A DNA stretch of 64,000 nt from Flavobacterium coralii (GTDB lineage: Bacteria; Bacteroidota; Bacteroidia; Flavobacteriales; Flavobacteriaceae), in the NCBI RefSeq assembly GCF_019891545.1, contig NZ_JAHDIU010000009.1, forward strand, positions 1-64,000, in the 5' to 3' direction. The position numbers were made by a program, and so were the translations under genes. Within the stretch, counting starts at the first letter, position 1. Every line of letters begins with the position of its first letter. The notes under the pieces were generated by a model, which was not told the DNA's origin, made no database searches, and was given only the letters and a program-made list of their open reading frames with translations. This document shows positions 17,531 to 25,159 of this stretch, one piece after another.

Positions 17531-18151
17531 CTATTTTTGAACATACACCCAGCCTGTTATCTGCTTTCCTGAAAAAAGTGTAATATGATAAAAATAGGTA
17601 GCTGAAGGCAAGTCTCCATTTGCGTGCTGTCCATACCATTCATTAGTATAATTTGTTGACTCGTATACTAACATACCATATCGATTGAATATGTTTATTT
17701 TTTTGATGCAAAAACCTGAAAGATCAAAAGTGTCATTTAAATTATCACCATTAGGTGATATTCCTCTTGGTATATCTGAAGATGTTAGTGCATTGCACGC
17801 ATCTTCTTCACATGGTTCTATTCTACCTAGGTATTTACTTCCGCGATATATTGTTGTTTTTTGTTTTAATACTATTGTTTCTCCAGCCTTCATGGTTATA
17901 TTAGATCCATTACTCCCTGAAATTTTGTAGTTACTACTTACCCTTATGCTATTTGCAGCTTGATAGATATAATATATATTTTCTTCAGGATTATTTAAGG
18001 CTATATTTTGCTCACAACTGCTGAAAAACTGCTGTATAATATATTTTTGCAAAAATTCATTATTTTTTTCTTTAACGACCGGAGGAAGAGAATCTTTGCC
18101 ATACGAAATATGGCTGATTAAAATAACTATGATAAGTATTTTATTTTTCAT
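17531..18151 (-). CDS. T9SS-exported protein with type B (gliding-motility-associated) C-terminal signal
   Basis: A 206-residue protein. A signal peptide covers about residues 1-18. A short middle region includes SGSNGSNITMKAGETIVLK, a beta-strand pattern often found before such signals. The C-terminal ~85 residues are the gliding motility-associated/T9SS type B sorting domain: ISPNGDNLNDTF, then FNRYGMLVYES and a final WVYVQK. It is therefore a cargo or surface protein secreted by the type IX system. Its start overlaps the end of the upstream gene by 11 nt, so the two are translationally coupled. Its binding target or activity is not recognisable. Confidence 0.88.
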   Translation of the reverse strand: MKNKILIIVILISHISYGKDSLPPVVKEKNNEFLQKYIIQQFFSSCEQNIALNNPEENIYYIYQAANSIRVSSNYKISGSNGSNITMKAGETIVLKQKTTIYRGSKYLGRIEPCEEDACNALTSSDIPRGISPNGDNLNDTFDLSGFCIKKINIFNRYGMLVYESTNYTNEWYGQHANGDLPSATYFYHITLFSGKQITGWVYVQK

Positions 18152-19433
18152 TTTTCTTCTTTAAATCGTTAATTTCATTTTGTTGTTTTTCTATTTTTTT
18201 ATTTAAGTCAATTACATGTAAAGTTAGTTCTTCTATTTTTTCAAGTAAAAGTTTGTTCATTTCGCCAATCTCAATACCATTTTTTTTGACTTCATCTTCT
18301 GACGGAATATTTATAAGATGACCTTCTTTTTTGATGTGTTCTTCAACTTCCTGTAATGTTGGTAATTTATAGCTTTCTTTAAAAACATAGTCAGCCCAAT
18401 CTTCTTTTAGAGAAATTCTCACTTCTTCAGTTAAAATACCCCCAGTTACAAACAAATTATAAAAACTTACATCTTCATCTCCTACAAATGTTGGAAATTG
18501 ATTTACATTTATTCCAACCTTACCATTAGTATAAATATTATCATTAATGGAAGTTGCAATGCCATTATCAATTTTTAACCAATCAGAATCTGTAATTATT
18601 TCACCTATATTTTCAGGTACAGGGTATTCAGCAACATTTCCGTTTGAATCGGTACCAAGCATGTACACTGCTTCTATCTCATTAGGTAAGTTTTGTAGTC
18701 GGACTGTTCCATTTAAATGCAAGTTAGCTGTAGGATTTTCAACATTTATACCAATACTTCCATTAGTATAAATTACATCATTGATATTGTCAGGAAAAGT
18801 ACCATCAGGCTTTAACCAGTCGTAATCTGCTATTGAGCCACCACCCGTTGAAACAGGAAACTCATAAACGTTGCCATTTGAATCAGTACCTAATAAAAAT
18901 GCTGGGTTAGTTCGGTTTGCTAGTCCCTGAAATCTAACTGAACCTATTGTATGTAATAAAGCTGTAGGAGTTTCAGTACCAATACCTAAAAAACCATTAG
19001 CCTGCATTGTCATTAATCTGGTATTTCCATTTTCCCATCCAAATAATGGTCGGTTAACAACATTTTGACCATTTATTCCCCAGGGAAAACTTCCTCCTGC
19101 TGGTGCGTTAAGATTTAAATTATTTCTTATTTCAGTCCTAAACATCATTAAAGGTAAACTTCCTGCATCATAGCTAGAGGATGTTGTTGCAAAAAGCCTC
19201 AGTACGTATCGATTATCTGATTGTTGATGTCCCCAGATTGAAGGAATAAAGCTATTGTCAAATTGTGTGGAATTGGTAATTTCTAGAAAGTCATTGGGAG
19301 CATCAATAGCACCAAAACTGGCTACCCTTTCAGCATTAAAGGTAGAATTAGTTATGTGAGTAAATGGCACTTGTGCAAAAAATGGTGAGGTAGTGAGAAA
19401 TGTAGTCACTAATAATAATCGGAATATTTTCAT
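18141..19433 (-). CDS. Exported tail-fibre-like repeat protein with C-terminal coiled coil
   Basis: A 430-residue protein. The ATG at 19433 is chosen over an upstream TTG because it gives a clean signal peptide (MKIFRLLLVTTFLTTSPFFAQ) 13-19 nt after a -7 box. Repeated modules of about 75 residues carry GTDSNGNV followed by DWLK and INxxIYTNGxxGINV, as in Bacteroidota tail-fibre-like surface proteins. The C-terminus (from about residue 345) resembles an intramolecular chaperone/auto-assembly region ending in a charged coiled coil (KIEKQQNEINDLKKK), typical of trimeric fibres. It shares an operon with the T9SS type B protein. A phage-derived or adhesin role is plausible; neither is proven. Confidence 0.8.
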   Translation of the reverse strand: MKIFRLLLVTTFLTTSPFFAQVPFTHITNSTFNAERVASFGAIDAPNDFLEITNSTQFDNSFIPSIWGHQQSDNRYVLRLFATTSSSYDAGSLPLMMFRTEIRNNLNLNAPAGGSFPWGINGQNVVNRPLFGWENGNTRLMTMQANGFLGIGTETPTALLHTIGSVRFQGLANRTNPAFLLGTDSNGNVYEFPVSTGGGSIADYDWLKPDGTFPDNINDVIYTNGSIGINVENPTANLHLNGTVRLQNLPNEIEAVYMLGTDSNGNVAEYPVPENIGEIITDSDWLKIDNGIATSINDNIYTNGKVGINVNQFPTFVGDEDVSFYNLFVTGGILTEEVRISLKEDWADYVFKESYKLPTLQEVEEHIKKEGHLINIPSEDEVKKNGIEIGEMNKLLLEKIEELTLHVIDLNKKIEKQQNEINDLKKKNEK

Positions 19434-19451
19434 GCTATGTGTTTTATTTAT

Positions 19452-19459
19452 CAAATATA
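19452..19459 (-). promoter_or_regulatory. -7 box of the T9SS cassette
   Basis: On the minus strand this reads TATATTTG, a perfect TAnnTTTG, 18 nt before the ATG at 19433. It gives the cassette its own promoter inside the duplicated terminators. Confidence 0.5.
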
Positions 19460-19495
19460 TACATAATGTTAAATTTTAAAAACTACTGTTAATAA

Positions 19496-19529
19496 AAAAA
19501 ATCCGGCTCAAAAGAGCCGGATCTCATAA
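19496..19529 (-). terminator. Terminator of gapA, second copy of the 34-bp element
   Basis: Same hairpin as at 17472-17505: TCCGGCTC / GAGCCGGA with a T-run on the minus strand. It lies 40 bp after the gapA stop codon, so it is probably the native gapA terminator. Confidence 0.8.
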
Positions 19530-19569
19530 CAGGAAATGGCTATTCCTGTCCGCATCTATTTTTTATCTG

Positions 19570-21015
19570 CTAGTAGTAAGTATAACGGCGCACTTTGGCA
19601 ATATATTTTGCAAGGCGGATAACCTGGTGGCTGTAGCCATATTCGTTATCATACCACACATACATTACAATGCTCTTGCCGTCGGCGCTCACTATGGTAG
19701 CGTTGCTGTCATATATTGATGGGGCTGATGTGCCAACTATATCGCTGGATACCAGCTCGTTGCTTAGCGAGTATTTTATCTGCTCTACCAGTTCGCCCTC
19801 CAGCGCGTAGTGTTTCATTATCTCGTTAACCTCCTCTACGGTTGTAGGCCTCTCTACTTCAAGGTTAAGCACCACAAGCGACCCGTTTGGCACCGGCACG
19901 CGGATGGCGTTGCTGGTCAGCTTGCCTGTTAACGATGGTAATGCCTTGCTCACGGCACTGCCTGCGCCGGTTTCGGTAATAACCATGTTAAGTGCTGCGG
20001 CACGGCCACGGCGGTATTTCTTGTGCATGTTGTCAACCAGGTTTTGGTCGTTGGTGTAAGCGTGGATGGTTTCAAGGTGGCCTTTTACCACACCAAGCGT
20101 GTCTTCAACCGCCTTAAGCACAGGGGTTATGGCGTTTGTAGTACACGAAGCCGCAGAGTAGATGTCTACACCGTCAGGGTCGTAGTCGTTGTGGTTCACG
20201 CCATACACAATGTTTGGCACACCTTTTCCGGGAGCCGTAAGTAACACTTTATCAGCACCTTTGGTAAGGTGGCGCTTAAGGTCTTCGTCGGTTTTAAAGG
20301 CTCCGGTGTTATCAATAACAAGTGCGTTGTTGATGCCGTACTGGGTATAATCTATATCTTCAGGGCCGTTTGCGCTGATGATGTGTACGGTTGTCCCGTT
20401 GATAATCAGGGCATTGTTCTCTATATCAGCCGTTACAGACCCCTGGAAGTCGCCATGTATAGAATCGTAACGCAAAAGTGAAGCCCTCTTTTCAAGAAGC
20501 TCTGCATTAGGCTTTTCGCGCACTACAATGGCTCTTAGGCGTAGCTGTGCGCCTTTACCTATCTTGCTCATTATCTCGCGGGCAAGCAGCCTGCCTATAC
20601 GCCCAAAGCCGTATAATACAACGTCTTTCGGCTCTATGTTGCGGCTTCCTTTGGCATCGCGCAGCTTGTCTAAAACAAATGCGGTGGCATCGTTATATTT
20701 ATCATCTTCAAGGTGGTACTCATAGGTAAGCTTGCCAATGTCTATACGCGACGGCGGAAGGTCTAACGACTGTATTGCCCTTGCTATTTCTACAGAGTCG
20801 AAAATGTTGATTGGCTTCTTTACGAACTCTACCGCATATTCATGCAGGTTGATGATGTCGCTAACATTCCTGTCAATCAGCTGGTTGCGGAACAGTACAA
20901 GCTCTATTGACTTGTCATACCACAAATCGCTGACGATTTTTATGAATTCTACGCCTGCTCTCCTGCGGTCTGCCTGGAAGGACAATTCTTTTTCGTATAA
21001 AACATTATTGCTCAT
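19570..21015 (-). CDS. gapA: Glyceraldehyde-3-phosphate dehydrogenase, long N-terminal form
   Basis: Oxidises glyceraldehyde-3-phosphate in glycolysis/gluconeogenesis; cytoplasmic. The 481-residue protein has the NAD(P)-binding Rossmann motif YGFGRIGR at 135-142 and the catalytic cysteine at 291 (SAASCTTN). The normal ~335-residue core is preceded by about 130 extra residues, largely helical and without a recognised domain. Long forms of this type are found in Bacteroidota and some other bacteria. It starts at the ATG at 21015; a TACTTTTG box (minus strand, 21050-21057) is 35 bp upstream. Whether it favours NAD or NADP, or the gluconeogenic direction, is not decided by the sequence alone. Confidence 0.93.
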   Translation of the reverse strand: MSNNVLYEKELSFQADRRRAGVEFIKIVSDLWYDKSIELVLFRNQLIDRNVSDIINLHEYAVEFVKKPINIFDSVEIARAIQSLDLPPSRIDIGKLTYEYHLEDDKYNDATAFVLDKLRDAKGSRNIEPKDVVLYGFGRIGRLLAREIMSKIGKGAQLRLRAIVVREKPNAELLEKRASLLRYDSIHGDFQGSVTADIENNALIINGTTVHIISANGPEDIDYTQYGINNALVIDNTGAFKTDEDLKRHLTKGADKVLLTAPGKGVPNIVYGVNHNDYDPDGVDIYSAASCTTNAITPVLKAVEDTLGVVKGHLETIHAYTNDQNLVDNMHKKYRRGRAAALNMVITETGAGSAVSKALPSLTGKLTSNAIRVPVPNGSLVVLNLEVERPTTVEEVNEIMKHYALEGELVEQIKYSLSNELVSSDIVGTSAPSIYDSNATIVSADGKSIVMYVWYDNEYGYSHQVIRLAKYIAKVRRYTYY

Positions 21016-21049
21016 GAAGATAAAGATTAATTAGTGTTGTTGTTGGCTG

Positions 21050-21057
21050 CAAAAGTA
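21050..21057 (-). promoter_or_regulatory. -7 box of gapA
   Basis: Minus-strand TACTTTTG matches TAnnTTTG, 34 bp before the gapA ATG. No -33 TTG at standard distance was seen. Confidence 0.5.
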
Positions 21058-21238
21058 TATATTTCAAACGTTTTCGTAAAATAATTTTTTCATTTTCTGA
21101 TTAATTTGAATTATATCTAACCTTATGGTTAAAACACAACTGATAATGATTTAAAGTGCAGTTAAACAACAGTTTATTAACAGGTAAAACAGTAATTTAT
21201 TTGTAAATTTATTACAAAGGCTTAAAAATCAAACACAA

Positions 21239-22057
21239 ATGAAAACACTGCTACCTAACCTGATAAAAACCTTAATGTTCACACTGATGCTTTGCTGCAA
21301 CCCCGCCATTGCTCAGATTAACTACTTTGAAGACTTTTCCGGCACTACCATGCGTTGGACATCTGCCGACTTTTTGCAAACCGATGTTGCCGTGTGCGAT
21401 GATGGCAGCGCTTACAGGGTTAACCCTTCTGTTACGCCAAACCACGTGGCTGAAATGGTGTCTAAGAGTATGGGCGTTTCTAACGGCGAGAGCGTAACAC
21501 TTACCTATCAGTACAAACTTTTAAACTATGATGCGGTTTTACCTTACGAGCCTGTTGATGACCCTGATTGGGGCTATTTTTATGTTGAGTATGCCCCAAC
21601 ACGCAACGGCCCCTGGACAACAGTAGATTATATAGACCCTGCCACACACAGGCCATCGGCAGAATGCACAGTAAGAAGTGTGCGCTTTGAGCCGCCAAGA
21701 GGCGGGCAGGTTTTTGTACGTATTGTGGCAGCAGCCGGCTCCGGACTTCAGCCAGGGTATTACTTTTATATCGATAATATAAGCGTTTTGCAGGATACAC
21801 TCACCGTTGAGCCGGCTTTTGAGTTTGACAGGCTGCTAGTGTACCCAAATCCGGTAGATGATTACCTTACTATTGATTATTATGATGCTTTTATTACCGA
21901 TGTTGCTGTTTTTGACCCATACGGACAACAGATAGAGGTACCTTTTCCTTCAGGTACATTAACACAGCTTGATATGTCAGGGCTTCAGGATGGAGAATAT
22001 ACCTTACATATTACTACAGAAAATCATAAACGTACAGTTACAGTAATGAAAAAATAA
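21239..22057 (+). CDS. T9SS type A cargo protein, jelly-roll-like
   Basis: A 272-residue secreted protein. The signal peptide ends at about residue 26 (AIAQ). A ~165-residue beta-rich domain begins INYFEDFSG, contains TLTYQYKLLNYD and ends with a FYIDNISV motif, as in concanavalin/MAM-like carbohydrate- or protein-binding modules. The last ~70 residues are the T9SS type A sorting domain (VYPNPVDDYL). Its N-terminal domain is clearly related to that of the next gene, and the two lie in tandem 134 bp apart, suggesting duplication. The ligand is unknown. Confidence 0.87.
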   Translation: MKTLLPNLIKTLMFTLMLCCNPAIAQINYFEDFSGTTMRWTSADFLQTDVAVCDDGSAYRVNPSVTPNHVAEMVSKSMGVSNGESVTLTYQYKLLNYDAVLPYEPVDDPDWGYFYVEYAPTRNGPWTTVDYIDPATHRPSAECTVRSVRFEPPRGGQVFVRIVAAAGSGLQPGYYFYIDNISVLQDTLTVEPAFEFDRLLVYPNPVDDYLTIDYYDAFITDVAVFDPYGQQIEVPFPSGTLTQLDMSGLQDGEYTLHITTENHKRTVTVMKK

Positions 22058-22191
22058 TTAGAAGCAACTATAAACAATTGAACCATCTATTGTTAAAAAT
22101 ATCTTAAAGAAATGTTATAGTTGTGATTAAGTATATTGTAGGTTACTAATTATGTTAATTTTAAGAATCTAATCAATTAAAATTGTTACAT

Positions 22192-25080
22192 ATGAAGTTA
22201 AATCTACGATTGCTGTTTTACAGCTTTACCATTTTTGCGGCGTTATCCCTTAGCGGTTATGCGCAAATCAATTATTCAGAAAGTTTTGACGACGATACCC
22301 ATAACTGGGATTTGTATGACTTTTATGAAGCTGAAGGAATTTCCTGCGAGGGTGCGGGTTCACTCTATGCGAATCTTTATGACGGTTGGTTTTTTGGTTA
22401 CTTTGCAGAAATGACCTCTCCGGCTCTTGGTACATCTCTGGGCACAGAGGTTACACTTACCTACCAGTACAAACTATTGGAGTATGATGATGAGAATCCT
22501 ACGGTACCTGTACAAAATGCAGACGACTGGGGTTATTTTGAGGTTTACTACGCCACATCACCTACAGGCCCATTTACCCTTATCGAAACTATTGACCCTG
22601 ATAATCATATAGAGTCTGCTGATTGTGCTACGCGCACGGCTACATTTACGCCACCTGCAGGGGTAGAACTCTATATTTATGTTGTTGCAGAGCTTGGTGA
22701 CCTTTCGAATGACTTTTTGTTTTTCTTTGATGAAATAACTGTAGTTGAGGAACCTTTAGAAGCTTGTACAGGCACTCCTGCGGTAGTTGCAACACTTGCT
22801 TCAACAGCATTTTCATGTGAGGAGGGTGATGTCACACTTTCACTGCCATTTGCTACAGCATCAGGGCTTGAGTACCAGTGGCAGACATCTGCCAATGGTA
22901 CAGATTTTACCGATGTTGCAACAGGTGGTGAAGATGATACCTATGTAACCACACAAACAGCAACCACATGGTACAGGGCAGTAATTACCTGTACAGCAAG
23001 CGGACAGTCTGTAAACAGTACCCCAGTGCAGGTTGTGGCTTCAGGGCTCCCATGCTACTGCGATATAGAGTTCTGGTCGATTGTTGAGCCGATAACCAAT
23101 GTTGAGTTTGCAGGCATTGATAATGCTTCTTCTCCTGAAACAGATGCAAGCCCATCGCTTGAAAACTTTACAAACGTTGCACCTGCACAGGTAAATGCAG
23201 GTGGTACCTATGATATTGCTTTAGAAGGTAATACCAATGGCGATTATGAAACATTCTTTACAGTGTTTATTGACTTTAACCACAATGGCGAATTTGAATT
23301 TATAGGCGAAGCATTTGAAATAGGTTCTATTGAAAACTCTGACGGTGAAGACGGGCAGGAGGCTACAGGTGAAATTTATATACCGCTAGATGCCATGCAA
23401 GGGCTAACCATGATGAGGATTGTAAAGAACTATGACGAATATACAATAGACAGTTGTGGAGAAGAAAACGGATGGGGCCAGGCAGAAGATTACCTGGTAA
23501 ACATACTGCCACCTGTACAGCTTGATTATGTCAACCTTCAATGGCCGCCGACAATGGAGCTTTCAGTAGGCGAGACCGGTACAGTATATGCCCAGGCCTA
23601 TGAAGACGGCGTTACCCCGGGCGCAGGCCCCGGCGCAGGCGTTACCGCCTGGATAGGCATCAGCGAAGAAGATACTGACCCGTCTACCTGGGACACCTGG
23701 ATACCGGCCACCTACAACACAGCCGTAACAGGCAACAACGATGAATTTATGGTCGATATAGGCGCCGGGCTTGAGCCGGGCACCTACTACTATGCCAGCC
23801 GTTTCCAGCTGCAGGAAGGCCCCTATACCTACGGCGGCTACACCCCGACAGGCGGCGGCTACTGGGATGGCACCACCAATGTAAGCGGTGTGTTAACCGT
23901 AACCTGCGATACAGAAGCCCCTACGGCTGTTGCCGAACAGCAGTTCTGTGCAGGAGCTACAGTAGCAGGCCTCTCAGCCGATGGCGATACAATAGTATGG
24001 TACACCACAGAAACAGGCGGTGAGCCTTTAGAAGAAGAAACCGTACTTGAAAACGGAACCTACTACGCAGCACAAATACCCGAAGGCGGCTGCGAAAGCC
24101 AGTCACGTACAGCAGTAACCATTACCGTTGTTACAATAGATACACCAAACGTAACCGTTATACAGCCCACATGTGCAGTTAACTCTGGTAGTATAACCAT
24201 TGATACCCCTTCAGGAGACGGATTGGTATATTCCATAAACGGAGCCGACTTCCAGGCATCAAATGTATTCAGCGAGCTTGAGGGAGGAACCTATATGGTT
24301 TATGTAGAAAATGAACTGGGCTGTATAAGCGAACCCTTTACAGTAGTACTGGAGCCGGCAGAAGGTGTTGAAGCCCCGGTAGCCGATGCCCAGCAAACCG
24401 TTTGTAACGGCTCAGCACTTGAAGAGCTTATGGCAGAAGGCGATAATGTAGTATGGTATGCCGACGAAACAGGAGGAGAGCCACTGGATATCGAAACCAT
24501 GCTTACCGATGGCACTACCTACTATGCCGCATCTGTAGATGGCGAGTGTGAAAGTGAGCGCACAGCCGTTACCGTAACCCTGAATGTAGTGCCTGCACCA
24601 ACAGGGGAAACAATCCAGGAATTTGACGGCCCAGCCACACTAACCTTTGAGGATATCGATATAACCGCTGAAGGCGAACTTACCTGGTATGCATCAGAAG
24701 AAGACGCCCTGAACAGCGATAACGACCTTGATAACGACTATGAGATCACAGAAACCCAAACCCTGTATGTAACCCAGGAGATAGACGGATGCGAAAGCGC
24801 ACCTTTTGCAGTAACAGTAGAAGTTGTGTTAAGTACAGAAAGCTTTGACTCGGCAGCATTCCGTTACCATCCGAACCCGGTTAAAGACGTGCTTACACTT
24901 ACCTACAGCAGTGCAATAGAAAACGTGGTTGTTTACAACCTGTTAGGCCAGTCTGTAATAGAGAGAAGCGGCAGCAGCAATGAAATGCAGCTTGACATGG
25001 CGCAGCTATCTGCCGGAACTTATATCGTAAAAGTGACTTCACAGGGCGCAGTTAAAACCCTGAAGGTAGTAAAGCAATAA
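22192..25080 (+). CDS. Large multidomain T9SS type A cargo protein
   Basis: A 962-residue secreted protein. The ATG at 22192 is used; the in-frame TTG upstream adds only three residues. Signal peptide 1-25; a jelly-roll-like domain 26-190 homologous to the preceding gene; an Ig-like domain 191-285; a GEVED-type domain about 290-440 (FIDFNHNGEFE); a 130-residue module beginning LQWPP at about 447; an Ig-like domain 575-645; an SprB-like repeat 650-727; another Ig-like domain 728-800; a further beta region; and a type A sorting domain from about 885 (YHPNPVKDVL). No catalytic domain was identified, so it is more likely an adhesin or scaffold. The 23560-23900 segment is unusually GC-rich. Confidence 0.88.
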   Translation: MKLNLRLLFYSFTIFAALSLSGYAQINYSESFDDDTHNWDLYDFYEAEGISCEGAGSLYANLYDGWFFGYFAEMTSPALGTSLGTEVTLTYQYKLLEYDDENPTVPVQNADDWGYFEVYYATSPTGPFTLIETIDPDNHIESADCATRTATFTPPAGVELYIYVVAELGDLSNDFLFFFDEITVVEEPLEACTGTPAVVATLASTAFSCEEGDVTLSLPFATASGLEYQWQTSANGTDFTDVATGGEDDTYVTTQTATTWYRAVITCTASGQSVNSTPVQVVASGLPCYCDIEFWSIVEPITNVEFAGIDNASSPETDASPSLENFTNVAPAQVNAGGTYDIALEGNTNGDYETFFTVFIDFNHNGEFEFIGEAFEIGSIENSDGEDGQEATGEIYIPLDAMQGLTMMRIVKNYDEYTIDSCGEENGWGQAEDYLVNILPPVQLDYVNLQWPPTMELSVGETGTVYAQAYEDGVTPGAGPGAGVTAWIGISEEDTDPSTWDTWIPATYNTAVTGNNDEFMVDIGAGLEPGTYYYASRFQLQEGPYTYGGYTPTGGGYWDGTTNVSGVLTVTCDTEAPTAVAEQQFCAGATVAGLSADGDTIVWYTTETGGEPLEEETVLENGTYYAAQIPEGGCESQSRTAVTITVVTIDTPNVTVIQPTCAVNSGSITIDTPSGDGLVYSINGADFQASNVFSELEGGTYMVYVENELGCISEPFTVVLEPAEGVEAPVADAQQTVCNGSALEELMAEGDNVVWYADETGGEPLDIETMLTDGTTYYAASVDGECESERTAVTVTLNVVPAPTGETIQEFDGPATLTFEDIDITAEGELTWYASEEDALNSDNDLDNDYEITETQTLYVTQEIDGCESAPFAVTVEVVLSTESFDSAAFRYHPNPVKDVLTLTYSSAIENVVVYNLLGQSVIERSGSSNEMQLDMAQLSAGTYIVKVTSQGAVKTLKVVKQ

Positions 25081-25100
25081 CCTTTACAAACCATAAACCG

Positions 25101-25132
25101 AAAAGGGGGCAGCCATATAGCTGCCCCCTTTT
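25101..25132. terminator. Bidirectional terminator between the T9SS gene and the glycosyltransferase
   Basis: A 9-bp perfect stem GGGGGCAGC / GCTGCCCCC with A-run before and T-run after, placed between two convergent genes, so it can serve both strands. Confidence 0.85.
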
Positions 25133-25159
25133 ACTATTTAGAAAATAGATGTGTAGTGT

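Larger units (their letters stand above)
17472..19529. repeat. 34-bp direct repeats flanking the T9SS cassette
   Basis: The same 34 bases occur at 17472-17505 and 19496-19529 in the same orientation, while the next bases differ on both sides. They bracket exactly the two minus-strand genes. Each copy includes a complete terminator hairpin. This is what insertion with duplication of a target site, or recombination through a terminator, would leave. Confidence 0.7.
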
